Counted from the first letter of the stretch, positions 35,955-46,873 are shown. The stretch is DNA of 64,000 bases from Polynucleobacter sp. MWH-Jannik1A5 (GCF_018881795.1 NZ_JACVPQ010000001.1:945376-1009375); one strand, 5' to 3'. The notes: generated by a model from the sequence alone, not told the origin. Numbers and translations: made by a program.

Positions 35955-37229
35955 TTATTCAAAGTCCGAAGAGGACTCAATTAAGGGTGGGGCCAGGTTC
36001 TTACTGGGTTTGACGCCCAGCTCACGAACCTTTTCTGCAGATCGGATGAGATTGCCTTTACCAGTTTTTAGCTTGTTGAAAGCATCGTGATAGCTAGTTT
36101 GCGCTTGATCTAAGCGCTGGCCAAGTTTCTCCAAGTCATCCACAAACCCAACAAACTTATCGTAGAGATTGCCGCACTGTTTTGCGATCTCCAGTGCATT
36201 GCGATTCTGATGATCTTGTCGCCAGAGGTGGGCAACCGTTCTGAGTGTTGCCATTAAAGTACTTGGACAAACTAAAACAATATTTTTTGCTAGCGCTTCT
36301 TGGTATAGATTGGGTGCAGTCTTGAGCGCAAGTAAGAAGGCTGGTTCAATCGGCACGAACATTAAAACGAAGTCTACGGAGCCTACTCCATAAAGAGAGC
36401 TGTAGTTCTTTCCAGAGAGGCCTTGGATATGTTGGCGCAGAGATTGTATATGTGCAGCTAACTCTTGGTCTGCAGTTGCGGGATCTGTGGTTTCGGCATG
36501 TCTTGCGTAAGCAGTAATCGATACTTTGCTATCAACGACCAGACTTCTACCCTCCGGCAGTTTAATAACAACGTCTGGTTGAAGGCGTGAACCATCAGTT
36601 TGGGTATGACTATCCTGTACTAAATACTCCTCACCCTTGCGCAGGCCGGAGGATTCCAAAATAGATTCCAGCACCAGCTCTCCCCAGTTACCCTGGACCT
36701 TGGAGTCGCCTTTTAATGCCTGGGTGAGGGAGCGGGTCTCATCTGACATGCGTAGATTGAGATTGGCTAGGCGCTCAATTTCACTTTTGAGTGCATGGCG
36801 TTCGCGAGCTTCATTGCCGTAAGAGCTACTAACTTGCTCCTTAAATTCGGTGAGCTTAGTTTGCAAAGGCTTAAGAAGGGCATCTAAGCTAGCTGCGTTT
36901 TGTTCGGTAAAACGCTTGGATTTATCTTCCAATATTTCATTAGCTAAATTTTTAAACTGATTCGTTAGTGCTTCTTTAGCTTCATTTAGAGATTCAATTC
37001 TTCCTAAGCCTTGCTTGCGTTCTGAATCTAACTCCGCCTCTAGTCGGATGGCATTTTGGAGTGCTTGATCACGTTCAGCGCGAAGACTTTGGCTTAATAC
37101 AAGCTCTGTTTGGGCCTGTAGCTCAGTACGAGTAAGAGCAGAGCGCAAATTGAGCGCATAAACTAAAAGGCCTGCACATAATCCTAGGGGCAGGCCAAAT
37201 AGTAAGAGGGAGCTTAGGTCAAAGGTCAA
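35955..37229 (-). CDS. rmuC: DNA recombination protein RmuC
   Basis: RmuC limits inversions at short inverted repeats in E. coli and contains a nuclease-like domain. An N-terminal membrane helix (LLLFGLPLGLCAGLLVYAL) is followed by a long coiled coil (residues 28-165) and then the conserved core with GNWGELVLESILESSGLRKGEEY and DVVIKLPEGRSLVVDSKVS, the restriction-fold motif. The start is TTG at 37229 since no ATG occurs before the coiled coil; the RBS is weak. Confidence 0.92.
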   Translation of the reverse strand: MTFDLSSLLLFGLPLGLCAGLLVYALNLRSALTRTELQAQTELVLSQSLRAERDQALQNAIRLEAELDSERKQGLGRIESLNEAKEALTNQFKNLANEILEDKSKRFTEQNAASLDALLKPLQTKLTEFKEQVSSSYGNEARERHALKSEIERLANLNLRMSDETRSLTQALKGDSKVQGNWGELVLESILESSGLRKGEEYLVQDSHTQTDGSRLQPDVVIKLPEGRSLVVDSKVSITAYARHAETTDPATADQELAAHIQSLRQHIQGLSGKNYSSLYGVGSVDFVLMFVPIEPAFLLALKTAPNLYQEALAKNIVLVCPSTLMATLRTVAHLWRQDHQNRNALEIAKQCGNLYDKFVGFVDDLEKLGQRLDQAQTSYHDAFNKLKTGKGNLIRSAEKVRELGVKPSKNLAPPLIESSSDFE

Positions 37230-37244
37230 AATAAAAAAGATTGA

Positions 37245-37553
37245 TTAGGCTTTAACGAGTTTTTGTAGTTCACCGGATTGAAACATTTCCGTCATGATGT
37301 CAGATCCGCCAATGAATTCACCGTTGATATAAAGCTGAGGAATCGTTGGCCAATTTGCATATTCCTTAATACCTTGACGAATTCCTGCATCTTCCAAAAC
37401 ATTCACTGTATGTAGCTTTTCAACTCCGCTGGCACGCAAGATATTCACGGCATTCCCAGAAAAGCCGCACTGGGGAAACTGTGCAGTCCCCTTCATGAAT
37501 AGAACAACGGGATGGCTAGTAACGATTTCTTTAATTTGTGCTTGTGTGTCCAT
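37245..37553 (-). CDS. grxD: Monothiol glutaredoxin, Grx4 family
   Basis: Monothiol glutaredoxins with a CGFS site bind and pass on 2Fe-2S clusters with glutathione. CGFS is at residues 29-32, and the WPTIPQLYINGEFIGGSDIM segment carries the glutathione-binding cis-Pro and GG motif. Length 102 is standard. It lies downstream of hemA-prfA-prmC, a usual neighbour set in betaproteobacteria, after a 106-base gap. Confidence 0.95.
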   Translation of the reverse strand: MDTQAQIKEIVTSHPVVLFMKGTAQFPQCGFSGNAVNILRASGVEKLHTVNVLEDAGIRQGIKEYANWPTIPQLYINGEFIGGSDIMTEMFQSGELQKLVKA

Positions 37554-37659
37554 ATATTCTTTCTACTAAGTTTCTACTGCAGCGGTCTTGTTGCAAAGAC
37601 AGTTTAAAAATAGGGTTTGGTTGATTTTAAGACTTAATATGAAAAAGGGTTATTTCACC

Positions 37660-38502
37660 TTATTTTCTGCCAGATGCGACTCGGTAATGTCCGGCCAAAT
37701 CTAAATGGGTCTGAATATTACTTAACCCAGCTAGCTTCATTAGGGCCACTACGGCATCCGATTGGTCAAACCCATGCTCGACCGCAATCAAACCGTTTGG
37801 ATTGAGGTGCTGTTTAGCCTCAGAAATAATCATCTCTAGGCAACTAAGTCCATTTTGATGGTCGGTAAGCGCCGAGAGAGGCTCGAAACGGAGGTCGCCT
37901 TGTTTTAAATGTGGATCTTGAGAGTCTATATATGGAGGATTGCTAAGGATGACGTCAAAGGTGGTGCCAGCTTGTAAAGCCGTATACCAGCTGCCCTGGA
38001 AAAACTGCACTTGATCAGCAACCTTTAGTTGCTTCGCATTCGCTTTAGCAATTTCTAAAGCCTCATGAGATTGATCTGTCGCAGTAACAATTGCTTGTGG
38101 GGCTTCATGCGCGATTGCAAGGGCGATTGCTCCAGAGCCCGTGCCCAAATCCAATATTTTTGCTGGAGCATTCAATCGATTGATTTCCTGTAAGCCAACT
38201 TCAACCAATAACTCGGTTTCAGGCCGTGGGATCAAAACACCGGGGGCAATGTAAAGCTCGATATTGTAAAAACCTCTTTTACCGATGAGATACGCAATGG
38301 GTTCACCCAGAAGTCTCTTGGATTCGAGCGACTTCCATTCATTTAGTGCTTGCTCGTTAAGCTCTAGTTCATCTTGTGATAGCAGGGCGGAGCGTGGAAG
38401 CTTGTAGTACTTCTCAAGAATGTAAGCCATCAGTATTTTTGCTTCAGCAGGATTAAGTGCCGTGGCACTTAATAATGTACGCAGACTAAAGTCTTTACTC
38501 AC
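37660..38502 (-). CDS. prmC: Release factor glutamine N5-methyltransferase
   Basis: PrmC methylates the Gln of the GGQ motif of RF1 and RF2, raising termination efficiency. The SAM-binding loop is ILDLGTGSGAIALAIA (residues 116-131), and the substrate-Gln pocket NPPY is at 188-191. An N-terminal helical domain binds the release factor. It starts 3 bases after the prfA stop, so enzyme and substrate are made from one operon. Confidence 0.95.
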   Translation of the reverse strand: MSKDFSLRTLLSATALNPAEAKILMAYILEKYYKLPRSALLSQDELELNEQALNEWKSLESKRLLGEPIAYLIGKRGFYNIELYIAPGVLIPRPETELLVEVGLQEINRLNAPAKILDLGTGSGAIALAIAHEAPQAIVTATDQSHEALEIAKANAKQLKVADQVQFFQGSWYTALQAGTTFDVILSNPPYIDSQDPHLKQGDLRFEPLSALTDHQNGLSCLEMIISEAKQHLNPNGLIAVEHGFDQSDAVVALMKLAGLSNIQTHLDLAGHYRVASGRK

Positions 38503-38505
38503 AGA

Positions 38506-39585
38506 TTAGTTATCACCTAGTGCAGCCAGTAACTCCGCTTGATGCTCTGAGGCAAGAGCATTGCATAGATCATCAATGTCCCCATCCATCATCGCATCAA
38601 TCTTGTAAAGAGTAAGGTTGATGCGATGGTCTGTGATACGACCTTGTGGAAAGTTATAAGTACGAATGCGATCACTACGGTCGCCTGAGCCAATCAGAGA
38701 TTTTCGAGTCTGCGCTTCTAATTGGTGTTTCTCGCGCTCGCGGGCATCCATGATGCGTGAGACTAATACTTTCATGGCCTGCTCGCGATTGCGATGTTGG
38801 CTGCGATCATCTTGACATTCAACTACCGTGCCAGTGGGCAGGTGAGTAATGCGTACTGCGGAATCTGTTTTATTGATGTGCTGACCACCAGCACCGGAGG
38901 CGCGGAAGGTATCAATGCGTAATTCTGCAGGATTAATTTTGACTGCCTCAAGCTCGTCTGCCTCTGGCATTACAGCAATAGTGCAAGCAGATGTGTGGAT
39001 CCGACCTTGTGTTTCAGTTTGCGGAACTCGTTGAACGCGATGGCCACCAGACTCAAATTTCAGACGAGAATAAACTGCTTGGCCTACAAGACGTAATACC
39101 ACCTCTTTATATCCACCTAAATCTGATTCGGCAGCGCTCACTACTTCCACTTTCCAACCTTGACGTTCAGCAAAGCGGGTGTACATGCGCAGAAGATCAC
39201 CGGCGAATAATGCGCTTTCATCACCGCCAGTGCCAGCACGAATTTCTAAAAAGACATTGCGTTCATCATTTTCATCTTTAGGAAGCAGGAGCTTTTGTAA
39301 TGTACCCTCAAGCGCTTCCATGGTCGCCAAAGCCTGTTTTTGCTCTTCGTCGGCAAAGTCTTTCATCTCGGGATCTTTGCGCATGTCTTCTGCTGCTTGA
39401 GCGTCTGCCTCCGCTTGCTTATACAGGCCAAACTGCTCCACTACAGTAGCGATATCGGAATGTTCGCGCGTGAGCTTCCGATAGGCATCCATATCTTTGG
39501 TTGCTTCTTCGGAAGTTAATAAGGAATTGAGTTCGGCTAAGCGTGTATCTAGATGGTCTAGCTTAGCCCGCATGCTGGGCTTCAT
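38506..39585 (-). CDS. prfA: Peptide chain release factor 1
   Basis: RF1 recognises UAA and UAG stop codons and triggers peptide release. The stop-codon recognition motif PxT is PQT at residues 188-190, and GGQ is at 233-235 in [14 protein letters not shown]. Length 359 is standard. The ATG directly follows the hemA stop (no gap) and prmC follows by 3 bases. Confidence 0.97.
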   Translation of the reverse strand: MKPSMRAKLDHLDTRLAELNSLLTSEEATKDMDAYRKLTREHSDIATVVEQFGLYKQAEADAQAAEDMRKDPEMKDFADEEQKQALATMEALEGTLQKLLLPKDENDERNVFLEIRAGTGGDESALFAGDLLRMYTRFAERQGWKVEVVSAAESDLGGYKEVVLRLVGQAVYSRLKFESGGHRVQRVPQTETQGRIHTSACTIAVMPEADELEAVKINPAELRIDTFRASGAGGQHINKTDSAVRITHLPTGTVVECQDDRSQHRNREQAMKVLVSRIMDAREREKHQLEAQTRKSLIGSGDRSDRIRTYNFPQGRITDHRINLTLYKIDAMMDGDIDDLCNALASEHQAELLAALGDN

Positions 39586-40902
39586 CTAATGTTCTTCTGG
39601 CTTGGAGTGCGAGGCAAATAGTTTTGGTAACAACTTTATCAAGGCGTCACGCTCAGCGCCATTGGAGTGTTGCAGTGCATGGAGTGAGCCATGCAAAAAT
39701 TTATTGGTGAGACCTTGAGCCATCGCATTCAGAACTTCTTGTGGATCGTCGCCGCGCATTAAACGTTTCATTGCGCGCTCAAGTTCAAGCTGGCGCAAGC
39801 GTTCACCTTGTTGTTGAATATCTTGAATGAGTGGGACAGCATTGCGGCCTTGCATCCAATGCATAAAGTTACCAACACGATCTTCGATAATTGCTTCTGC
39901 CTGACTTACTGCTGCTTGACGTAAGTTGGCGCCAGTCTGAATCATGACTCCCAAGTCATCGACTGTGTAGAGATAAACGTCATCCAAGCGGGAGATCTCT
40001 GGCTCAAAGTCACGAGGTACCGCTAAGTCAATCATTACCATTGGCTTGTGGCGGCGCTGTTTAAGAGCACTCTCCACCATGCCAAGACCAATAATCGGCA
40101 GTGATGAGGCGGTGCTAGACACAATAATGTCGAACTCGTGGAGTCGTCCTGGCAGCTCTGAGAGCTTAAATGATTCAGCTTCTACATCCTGTGCAGAAAT
40201 AGAGTCTGCCAATTCTTGTCCGCGCTCAATAGTGCGATTTGCAATCGCTACATTTTTTGGCTTACGTGCAACAAAATGAGTTGCGCATAAAGTAATCATC
40301 TCACCTGCACCAATAAACAAAATTTTCTGATCAGCAATTTTTTCAAAGATGCGTTCGGATAGCCGAACAGATGCTGCAGCCATGGAAATAGAGTGAGCGC
40401 CGATTTCAGTTGAACCACGTACCTCTTTGGCGACTGCAAATGTTTTTTGAAAGAGTTGGTTGAGATAGGTTCCTAAAACGCCAGCGTCATTTGCAGTGCG
40501 AACCGCATCTTTCATTTGACCTAAGATTTGAGTCTCGCCGATCACCATCGAGTCTAAGCCGCATGCCACTCTGAATGCATGTCGAACTGCATCGGATTGT
40601 GGCAAGGAATAAATATGCGGCTCAAGACTACTTGGCGCGAGTTGTTGGGTTTTTGCTAACCAATCAAAAGTCGCCTCATGCAAGATACCTGCGGCACTGT
40701 CATCATTAGCAGCGCAATACACTTCCGTGCGGTTGCAAGTCGACAAGATTGTGGCTTCGGGCAGCCCAGCATGATTCGCGCCAACTAAATGTTGGCGAAG
40801 ATCGTGCAACGCTTCTTGAAGAAATTCGGGGTCAAAGGCGACCTTTTCCCGAATGGCGACCGGCGCTGTGTGATGATTGATGCCGAGTGTCAACAACTTC
40901 AT
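39586..40902 (-). CDS. hemA: Glutamyl-tRNA reductase
   Basis: HemA reduces glutamyl-tRNA(Glu) to glutamate-1-semialdehyde with NADPH, starting C5-type tetrapyrrole synthesis. The catalytic Cys56 is in [25 protein letters not shown] is the N-terminal signature and FIGAGEMI is the NADPH-binding loop. Length 438 is usual. First gene of hemA-prfA-prmC; its start lies head-to-head with a small membrane-protein gene on the other strand. Confidence 0.96.
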   Translation of the reverse strand: MKLLTLGINHHTAPVAIREKVAFDPEFLQEALHDLRQHLVGANHAGLPEATILSTCNRTEVYCAANDDSAAGILHEATFDWLAKTQQLAPSSLEPHIYSLPQSDAVRHAFRVACGLDSMVIGETQILGQMKDAVRTANDAGVLGTYLNQLFQKTFAVAKEVRGSTEIGAHSISMAAASVRLSERIFEKIADQKILFIGAGEMITLCATHFVARKPKNVAIANRTIERGQELADSISAQDVEAESFKLSELPGRLHEFDIIVSSTASSLPIIGLGMVESALKQRRHKPMVMIDLAVPRDFEPEISRLDDVYLYTVDDLGVMIQTGANLRQAAVSQAEAIIEDRVGNFMHWMQGRNAVPLIQDIQQQGERLRQLELERAMKRLMRGDDPQEVLNAMAQGLTNKFLHGSLHALQHSNGAERDALIKLLPKLFASHSKPEEH

Positions 40903-40945
40903 AATGGCGATTATAGATTTGATGGCAGCATTAATGGGGGTATCA

Positions 40946-41200
40946 ATGGGGTTTTTAGCTTTTCTAGTGATTGGGGGTATTTCCGGGGTATCAGCCTGGA
41001 TTTTTTATCCCGGACCCTCTCACGGCTTTAGGCCATGGAAGATCCTTGTAGCCTTCTTCCTCGGCTTTACGGCAGCCGCTGCTAGCTCATTTTTAGGGCA
41101 ATACTGGGGTATTTTTCAGTCAGGGCAAATTCTGGAGTGGGCCAGTGCTATTTTTATCTCTTGTGCGGCAGGATGCCTATTTACCGCTCTAGCTAAATAA
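40946..41200 (+). CDS. Small membrane protein, weak similarity to the GlsB/YeaQ/YmgE family
   Basis: The predicted 84-residue protein starts [23 protein letters not shown] and has three hydrophobic segments. The G-x-x-x-G rich first helix ending in PG resembles the transglycosylase-associated GlsB/YeaQ family, which is about that size; this is only a weak match by eye. ATG 40946 is chosen because GGGGGT lies 5 bases upstream and the length fits. In-frame ATGs at 40904 and 40922 are alternatives, the first being next to the hemA start. The end overlaps ung (convergent) by 12 bases. Confidence 0.6.
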   Translation: MGFLAFLVIGGISGVSAWIFYPGPSHGFRPWKILVAFFLGFTAAAASSFLGQYWGIFQSGQILEWASAIFISCAAGCLFTALAK

Positions 41201-41944
41201 GTCAGTTTGTACACCCTCCACCCACTGTATGGGCGAGAGCTGGCAATCTTTCAGCCATTGATTGGCCTGAGTGAAGTGTTGGCAACTTGCTTTGGCGCCA
41301 GGCTCTAAAAATGGCTTATTAGTCTTATATACGCCAAGACCTGATGGATGCGAAGATTGCAAAATCAATTGCTTCTGACCGTTTTCAATCAGTGGGAGTT
41401 TGGACTGGGCGTGACCACCCCAAAGCATCCAAACTAAGTTTTGTTTTTTCTTGGTAAGGGCGCTGATTAAAGAATCAATCAAACTTCTCCATCCCAAATT
41501 TGTATGACTGCCTGCCTCACCCAATTTCACGCTCAAAGCGGTATTCAGGAGAAGTACTCCTTGTTTGGCCCAGCTGTGCAGATCCCCATTTGGTAAATGG
41601 CCGTAACCTTCCAGTGCAAGTGCTTTGCTGATATTGCGTAGCGAGCTCGGAAATGCGCGCGAATTGATGCCAATTTCAGGGGGGATGGAGAATGCCAATC
41701 CTTGGGCCAATCCTGGTGAGTGGTAGGGGTCTTGTCCCAGAATAACTACTTTTACTGAATTTACTGGCGTGAGTTCGAGGGCTTTAAAAAAGTTGTGAGG
41801 CTCCGGCCTTACAACGCTCGAGTCAAGATCTAGTTCAGCTTGCAAATTCTTTTCTAGTGATTGCCAATCTGTCGACTCGAAATAGTCTCCCAATAATGCG
41901 CGCCAATCACTGGGAATAGCGTCTTTTGAAAATAGCGCTTTCAA
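41189..41944 (-). CDS. ung: Uracil-DNA glycosylase, family 1
   Basis: Ung removes uracil from DNA and starts base-excision repair. The catalytic Asp72 is in ILGQDPYHSPGLAQGLAFS, and the second active-site loop with the catalytic His is SSHPSGLGVY. WMLWGGHAQ is the Leu-loop region. Length 251 is within range. It is 6 bases downstream of the M61 peptidase gene. Confidence 0.95.
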   Translation of the reverse strand: MKALFSKDAIPSDWRALLGDYFESTDWQSLEKNLQAELDLDSSVVRPEPHNFFKALELTPVNSVKVVILGQDPYHSPGLAQGLAFSIPPEIGINSRAFPSSLRNISKALALEGYGHLPNGDLHSWAKQGVLLLNTALSVKLGEAGSHTNLGWRSLIDSLISALTKKKQNLVWMLWGGHAQSKLPLIENGQKQLILQSSHPSGLGVYKTNKPFLEPGAKASCQHFTQANQWLKDCQLSPIQWVEGVQTDLFS

Positions 41945-41950
41945 TTTCGA

Positions 41951-43732
41951 CTAAGCATCTTTTTTAGGTATCAATTCATATTGCGCAGGCACCGGAACTG
42001 ATTGCAGAGATACCATACGCTCATGCTCTAGATCATCGCGATAGAAGGTCATGCGAGCATTAGAATTTTCAGCAAGGCTACCCAAGACTCTGTCCCAGCG
42101 TGCACTGGTAATGCGTTGCCCATCAACGCTGGCCAGTAAGTCGCCAGCTGATAAGCCTGCAGCTTGAGCAATACCGCCATCGAGAACATGAGTAACCTTA
42201 AGCCAACCATTGGCATCTGTATGTCGCATGCCAAATTTCAACTTGAGTTTTTCAAGTGTTGTTTGAGGTTTAAGTTTTACCGCAACTAAATTGGAGTCAA
42301 TCCATTTTTGGATTGGAATATCCTCCACCCCAAACACATAACGTGCTTTTATGTCGTTCCAGGTTTTGCTAAAGCCGTCACCCAGTAATTCCAAGAGCAA
42401 ATTATCTAAACCATTTTCTGTAATGCCATCAAGAGTGATGCCATGCTTTTGCCAAATGAGGCGCATGAGGTCATCTAGAGATTGTTTGTTCTTGGAAAAT
42501 GCGCGGATCTGTAAATCTAGACCGAGAGCTAGTAATGCCCCCTTGCCATAGTAGCTAACAACTGCATTCGGAGTATTTTCATCTGCCTGGTAATACTTGG
42601 TCCAAGCATCAAATGAGCTGTCAGCTAGACTTTGCTTTTGACGCCCGGGGCCACGCAAGATACCGTTCCAGTTATCAGAAACAAGTCTGAGGTAAGTTTT
42701 TAGGTTAATCCGCTTACTGCGCAACAGTTGAAGATCATCGTAATAGCTGGTGAATCCTTCAAACACCCAGAGCAGGCGAGTGTGATTTCTCTTAGCTAGA
42801 TCGTAAGGTTGAAATGCTTTTGGCTGAATACGTTTGACCAACCATGCATGGAAATACTCGTGGCTGCATAAACCTAAAAATTCTCTGTAAGAAGATTCTT
42901 CAAAGAGAATATTTTCTTGGGGAATTTGATCTCGCCGACACAGTAATGCAGTGCTATTGCGATGCTCAAGACCGCCATACCCATTTAAGACGGCATTCAC
43001 TAAAAACAGGTATTCACCAAAAGGCGCACGTTTAGTTTTTGGTTCAAATAACTCAATGGTGCTGCTGCAAATTGCATGTAGATCATTCGCAAGGCGCTTA
43101 GAGTCGACTATATGATTGCATCCTTGAATGGCCATGCGGTGAGCCGTACCGTTTGATTTCCAATGCACCAGCTGAAATTCGCCCATCGCAACAGGATGAT
43201 CAAGTAAATCATCATAATTTCTTGCCAGATAAAAACCAAATCCACGCCCATCAGTCTTGGCCGCTCTTAAAGTAGTTTGAACTGTCCAATGATCAGCAAA
43301 AGCTGCTTCCGGTGCGGTAATGGCAAGCGAACAAGGTAAATGCTCTTGCCCTTTGACTGCCAAACAAAGACTAGTTGCGTTAAAGAATGCGCGTTCAGAA
43401 TCCAAATAGGCTGCGCGCACTGAGGAATCAAACGCGTAGACAGTTGTCAATATCTCAATAGGACCATTCACTGGCGGTAGGCGCCAATGGTCATTATCAA
43501 TACGTTCTAGTGTGATTTTTTTCTTCGCGCCAATTGCAGAGACTGCTTCAATCGACTCTATATGTTTACTGAAATCACGTATTAAATAGCTTCCCGGAAT
43601 CCAAGTAGGCATTTGCAACACCTGACCGCTGGGATCGGGATTAGCAATATGTAACTTGACTCGAAAGCGATGACCATGAAGGTCGGCCGGCCAGACCGTA
43701 TATTGGATTGCAGGTAAGTCGGCGATATTCAT
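41951..43732 (-). CDS. M61 family metallopeptidase with PDZ domain
   Basis: Similar to glycyl aminopeptidase of family M61. The zinc site HEYFH is at residues 291-295, with the third ligand probably in WVFEGFTSYYDD, and YGGLEHRNS precedes it as usual. An N-terminal beta domain (residues 1-170) carries TWIPGSYLIRDFSKHI. A C-terminal PDZ-like domain (about residues 495-580, GGIAQAAGLSAGDLLASVDG) completes it. No clear signal peptide is seen. Substrate is unknown. Confidence 0.9.
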   Translation of the reverse strand: MNIADLPAIQYTVWPADLHGHRFRVKLHIANPDPSGQVLQMPTWIPGSYLIRDFSKHIESIEAVSAIGAKKKITLERIDNDHWRLPPVNGPIEILTTVYAFDSSVRAAYLDSERAFFNATSLCLAVKGQEHLPCSLAITAPEAAFADHWTVQTTLRAAKTDGRGFGFYLARNYDDLLDHPVAMGEFQLVHWKSNGTAHRMAIQGCNHIVDSKRLANDLHAICSSTIELFEPKTKRAPFGEYLFLVNAVLNGYGGLEHRNSTALLCRRDQIPQENILFEESSYREFLGLCSHEYFHAWLVKRIQPKAFQPYDLAKRNHTRLLWVFEGFTSYYDDLQLLRSKRINLKTYLRLVSDNWNGILRGPGRQKQSLADSSFDAWTKYYQADENTPNAVVSYYGKGALLALGLDLQIRAFSKNKQSLDDLMRLIWQKHGITLDGITENGLDNLLLELLGDGFSKTWNDIKARYVFGVEDIPIQKWIDSNLVAVKLKPQTTLEKLKLKFGMRHTDANGWLKVTHVLDGGIAQAAGLSAGDLLASVDGQRITSARWDRVLGSLAENSNARMTFYRDDLEHERMVSLQSVPVPAQYELIPKKDA

Positions 43733-43737
43733 AGTGC

Positions 43738-44460
43738 TTATTTCAGTGAGTTAAATTTCTTTTCGATATCGGTAATTTGTACAGCACCAGGGAAGCGGCT
43801 GCCATCAGTAAAGAATAATGTTGGTGTACCCGTAACTCCATAAGTCTTTGCAAAAGCCATATTCTTATCTAGCGGTGTACTGCACTCCCCCTTGCCGCTT
43901 GGCGCAATACCGTTAATCATCCAATCCATATAGGCCTTATTCGCATCTGGAGAGCACCAAATTTGTTTTGATTTCTGTGCAGAGTCCGCAGATAGGATTG
44001 GGATTAGATAGGTATAGATGGTCACGTTATCCAATTGCTGCAGTGATTTTTCTAGACGCTTACAGTAGCCGCAGTTGGGATCAGAAAATACAGCAAGCTG
44101 ACGACTTCCGTTTCCGCGAACATTTTTGATCGCATTGGCAGGACTTAAGTCACTCCATTTAATTCGATTTAAATCAGCCTGTCTTTGCTCTGTAATATTT
44201 TTGCCAGTTGCAAGCTCAATGATTTCGCCTTGAATCAAGTACTTTCCAGAGATATCCGTATAAAAAATATCATTGCCAACCAATACTTCATACAAACCTG
44301 ACACCGGGGCGGGTGAAACACTTTTTACTTTGGCGTTCGTACCCAGTTTCTTCTGAATTTCTGTTTTTATTTGTTGCTCTGGTTGCGCATGAGCTATTGC
44401 AGTACAAAATAGCACAGCACCAATCATGGCAAACGTAGATAAGAATTTATTCAAAATCAA
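43738..44460 (-). CDS. dsbC: DsbC-like periplasmic disulfide isomerase
   Basis: DsbC shuffles wrong disulfide bonds in the periplasm. The signal peptide ends in AIAHA (residue 25), an N-terminal dimerisation domain covers about 26-85, and the thioredoxin-like domain has the active CGYC at 130-133. TGTPTLFF holds the cis-Pro. A second Cys pair (WCSPD and GECST) is the structural one. It overlaps the end of ubiH by 14 bases. Confidence 0.92.
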   Translation of the reverse strand: MILNKFLSTFAMIGAVLFCTAIAHAQPEQQIKTEIQKKLGTNAKVKSVSPAPVSGLYEVLVGNDIFYTDISGKYLIQGEIIELATGKNITEQRQADLNRIKWSDLSPANAIKNVRGNGSRQLAVFSDPNCGYCKRLEKSLQQLDNVTIYTYLIPILSADSAQKSKQIWCSPDANKAYMDWMINGIAPSGKGECSTPLDKNMAFAKTYGVTGTPTLFFTDGSRFPGAVQITDIEKKFNSLK

Positions 44461-45721
44461 TTTCCCCTAAAGCGCGTTCAATGAGGCGCTGTTTTATAAA
44501 GTGACTTTTGTTGACAAGACCTAGACCCCAGTTACGAAGTTGTCGTTCTGTATTGCTGCTAGCAGAAAATAATTTCTTGAGTTTATCGGTAACCCATAAT
44601 AGGGCGCTGGTATCGCCTTGGCGTTGTCGTTCATAGCGACGGAGCAATACGATGTCATTTGGTAAGCGAAAGGATTCTCTCTTGCCTAAAATATTGAGTA
44701 ATACAGCAACATCACGTAAGCCTAAATTGAGGCCTTGTCCTGCCAGTGGGTGCATCACGTGGGCCGCATCACCGATAAGGACAACCTTCGGAGAGGCTTC
44801 TGGGCCGATAAAGCGTTTGGCTCGAATTTTTCGCAAAGGATAAGCGGCTGGTGTGGAGTTTAGTGTGAGTTCACCAAGTTGTTTTGCAATAACACCATTC
44901 GCAATGGTACTGAATTGATCTCGCCATTGATCTTGATTTAAGTTTAATAAATAAGTTGCATGCTCAGGGGATGTAGACCAAACCATGGAAACTTGTTTTC
45001 CTGGTAAAGGGAGCATGGCCACAATATCACCGCCTGGCAAAAACCACTGGAATGCTGTTTCTAAATGCGGGTAGGTGCAAGTCCAATTGGCAACTACCGC
45101 ACTTTGCGAATAACTCTCTTCGCTAACATCAATACCAAGCTCATTGCGAATGGGTGAGTTAGCACCATCTGCTGCTATGACTAGTTGTGCACGAATACGG
45201 TCACCATTTTTTAAATGCAGAGTACTTCCGTCTGCATCTACATCAATCTTTTCCACTACATCACTGATACGTTCTAACTTGTTCTGAAAGCGGGATGCTT
45301 GATCAAGTGTGTGCTCAATTAAATTGGATTCTCCAATCCAAGCAAGTTGTGGTGTACCAGCTTCGAATGCCGAAAGATGAAGTTGGTCATCTTTTTCGCC
45401 TCGATCACCATAAATTCGCATATCTCGAACAGGCTGAAGACGGCTGTGATCAATGGCGTCCCAAATTTGCAAATGGGCTAGTAATTTTTGGGTGCCGGGA
45501 GAAAAGGCATAGATTCTTTGTCCCCACTGGACGCCTTGCGGATTAGGGACGTTTTGCCCTAAATCAGGGGCTATTTCAATGGTTTGAAGGCCAAGCTGAG
45601 CTAAGCCCAGCGCGCAGGCCTTACCAGCAATGCCTCCGCCGACCACGACAACATCCGCCGCACGCATTGGGGCGGAGTGATTGGGGGATTTGGAAGGGTA
45701 ATTTGGCTGAACTTCTGACAT
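44447..45721 (-). CDS. FAD-dependent ubiquinone-biosynthesis hydroxylase, UbiH/UbiI/VisC family
   Basis: These flavoprotein monooxygenases hydroxylate the ring of ubiquinone precursors. The FAD-binding DVVVVGGGIAGKACALGLAQLG is near the N-terminus, the DG motif is LVIAADGANSPIR, and the second FAD motif is LIGDAAHVMHPLAGQGLNLGLRD. Which ring position is used cannot be told from sequence. ATG 45721 is chosen over an in-frame TTG at 45742. With coq7 at 60759 the window has two ubiquinone hydroxylases. Confidence 0.88.
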   Translation of the reverse strand: MSEVQPNYPSKSPNHSAPMRAADVVVVGGGIAGKACALGLAQLGLQTIEIAPDLGQNVPNPQGVQWGQRIYAFSPGTQKLLAHLQIWDAIDHSRLQPVRDMRIYGDRGEKDDQLHLSAFEAGTPQLAWIGESNLIEHTLDQASRFQNKLERISDVVEKIDVDADGSTLHLKNGDRIRAQLVIAADGANSPIRNELGIDVSEESYSQSAVVANWTCTYPHLETAFQWFLPGGDIVAMLPLPGKQVSMVWSTSPEHATYLLNLNQDQWRDQFSTIANGVIAKQLGELTLNSTPAAYPLRKIRAKRFIGPEASPKVVLIGDAAHVMHPLAGQGLNLGLRDVAVLLNILGKRESFRLPNDIVLLRRYERQRQGDTSALLWVTDKLKKLFSASSNTERQLRNWGLGLVNKSHFIKQRLIERALGEIDFE

Positions 45722-45761
45722 AACTCGATGATATCGAAACAAGCCCCTTTACAATAACGCT

Positions 45762-46856
45762 ATGTCTTTGAAATGTGGCATCGTCGGCCTGCCTAACGTC
45801 GGCAAATCTACCCTCTTTAATGCGCTTACCAAGGCTGGAATCGCAGCGGAAAACTATCCTTTCTGCACGATCGAGCCTAATGTGGGCGTTGTTGAGGTTC
45901 CTGACCCCCGTTTGGCCGCACTGGCTGAGATCGTGAAGCCTGAGCGCATCCTGCCGGCAGCAGTCGAATTTGTCGATATTGCAGGTCTAGTGGCTGGCGC
46001 CTCAAAAGGTGAGGGTCTTGGCAATCAGTTCTTGGCAAATATTCGAGAGACGGACGCCATCACCCATGTGGTGAGGTGTTTCGAGGATCCAAACGTCATT
46101 CACGTTGCTGGAAAAATCGATCCCATTGCTGATATTGGGGTGATTGATACTGAATTGGCTCTATCTGATTTGGCCACGGTTGAAAAGACCCTGAATCGCT
46201 CTAGTAAGGCTGCAAAGTCTGGTAACGATAAAGAGGCAGCAGCTTTAGTTGCCGTGCTCACTAAAGTGCAGGCCCACCTCGATTCTGCTTCGCCAGTTCG
46301 CAGCTTAAATCTTAGCGATGACGAAAAATTACTGATTAAACCTTTATGTTTAATTACTGCTAAGCCCGCAATGTATGTTGCTAACGTAAAAGAAGATGGC
46401 TTCTCAAATAATCCACACCTTGAGGCTGTCAAGCAACATGCTGCAAAAGAAAATGCTCCAGTCGTAGCAGTTTGTGCTGCGATTGAGGCTGAAATTGCAG
46501 ACTTAGATGAAGCAGACAAGATTGAGTTCTTGGCTGATCTAGGTATGGAAGAGCCTGGCTTGGATCGCGTGATCCGTGCAGGTTATTCATTATTGGGATT
46601 GCAGACTTACTTTACCGCTGGTGTTAAAGAAGTTCGTGCTTGGACTATTCATGTGGGCGACACGGCGCCTCAAGCTGCCGGCGTTATTCACACCGACTTT
46701 GAGCGTGGATTTATTCGAGCTCAAACTATTTCTTATGATGACTTTGTTCAGTTCAAAGGTGAATCAGGTGCCAAGGAAGCAGGCAAGATGCGCGCTGAAG
46801 GTAAGGAGTATGTTGTGAAGGACGGGGACGTATTGAACTTCTTATTTAACGTCTAA
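45762..46856 (+). CDS. ychF: Ribosome-associated ATPase/GTPase YchF
   Basis: YchF (OLA1) is an Obg-like P-loop NTPase that prefers ATP and binds the ribosome. The P-loop [14 protein letters not shown] is at residues 8-21, the switch region contains [18 protein letters not shown], and [20 protein letters not shown] is the G3 region. The C-terminal TGS domain ends in [13 protein letters not shown]. Length 364 is standard. A terminator follows. Confidence 0.96.
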   Translation: MSLKCGIVGLPNVGKSTLFNALTKAGIAAENYPFCTIEPNVGVVEVPDPRLAALAEIVKPERILPAAVEFVDIAGLVAGASKGEGLGNQFLANIRETDAITHVVRCFEDPNVIHVAGKIDPIADIGVIDTELALSDLATVEKTLNRSSKAAKSGNDKEAAALVAVLTKVQAHLDSASPVRSLNLSDDEKLLIKPLCLITAKPAMYVANVKEDGFSNNPHLEAVKQHAAKENAPVVAVCAAIEAEIADLDEADKIEFLADLGMEEPGLDRVIRAGYSLLGLQTYFTAGVKEVRAWTIHVGDTAPQAAGVIHTDFERGFIRAQTISYDDFVQFKGESGAKEAGKMRAEGKEYVVKDGDVLNFLFNV

Positions 46857-46873
46857 ATTATTCTGATCCAATA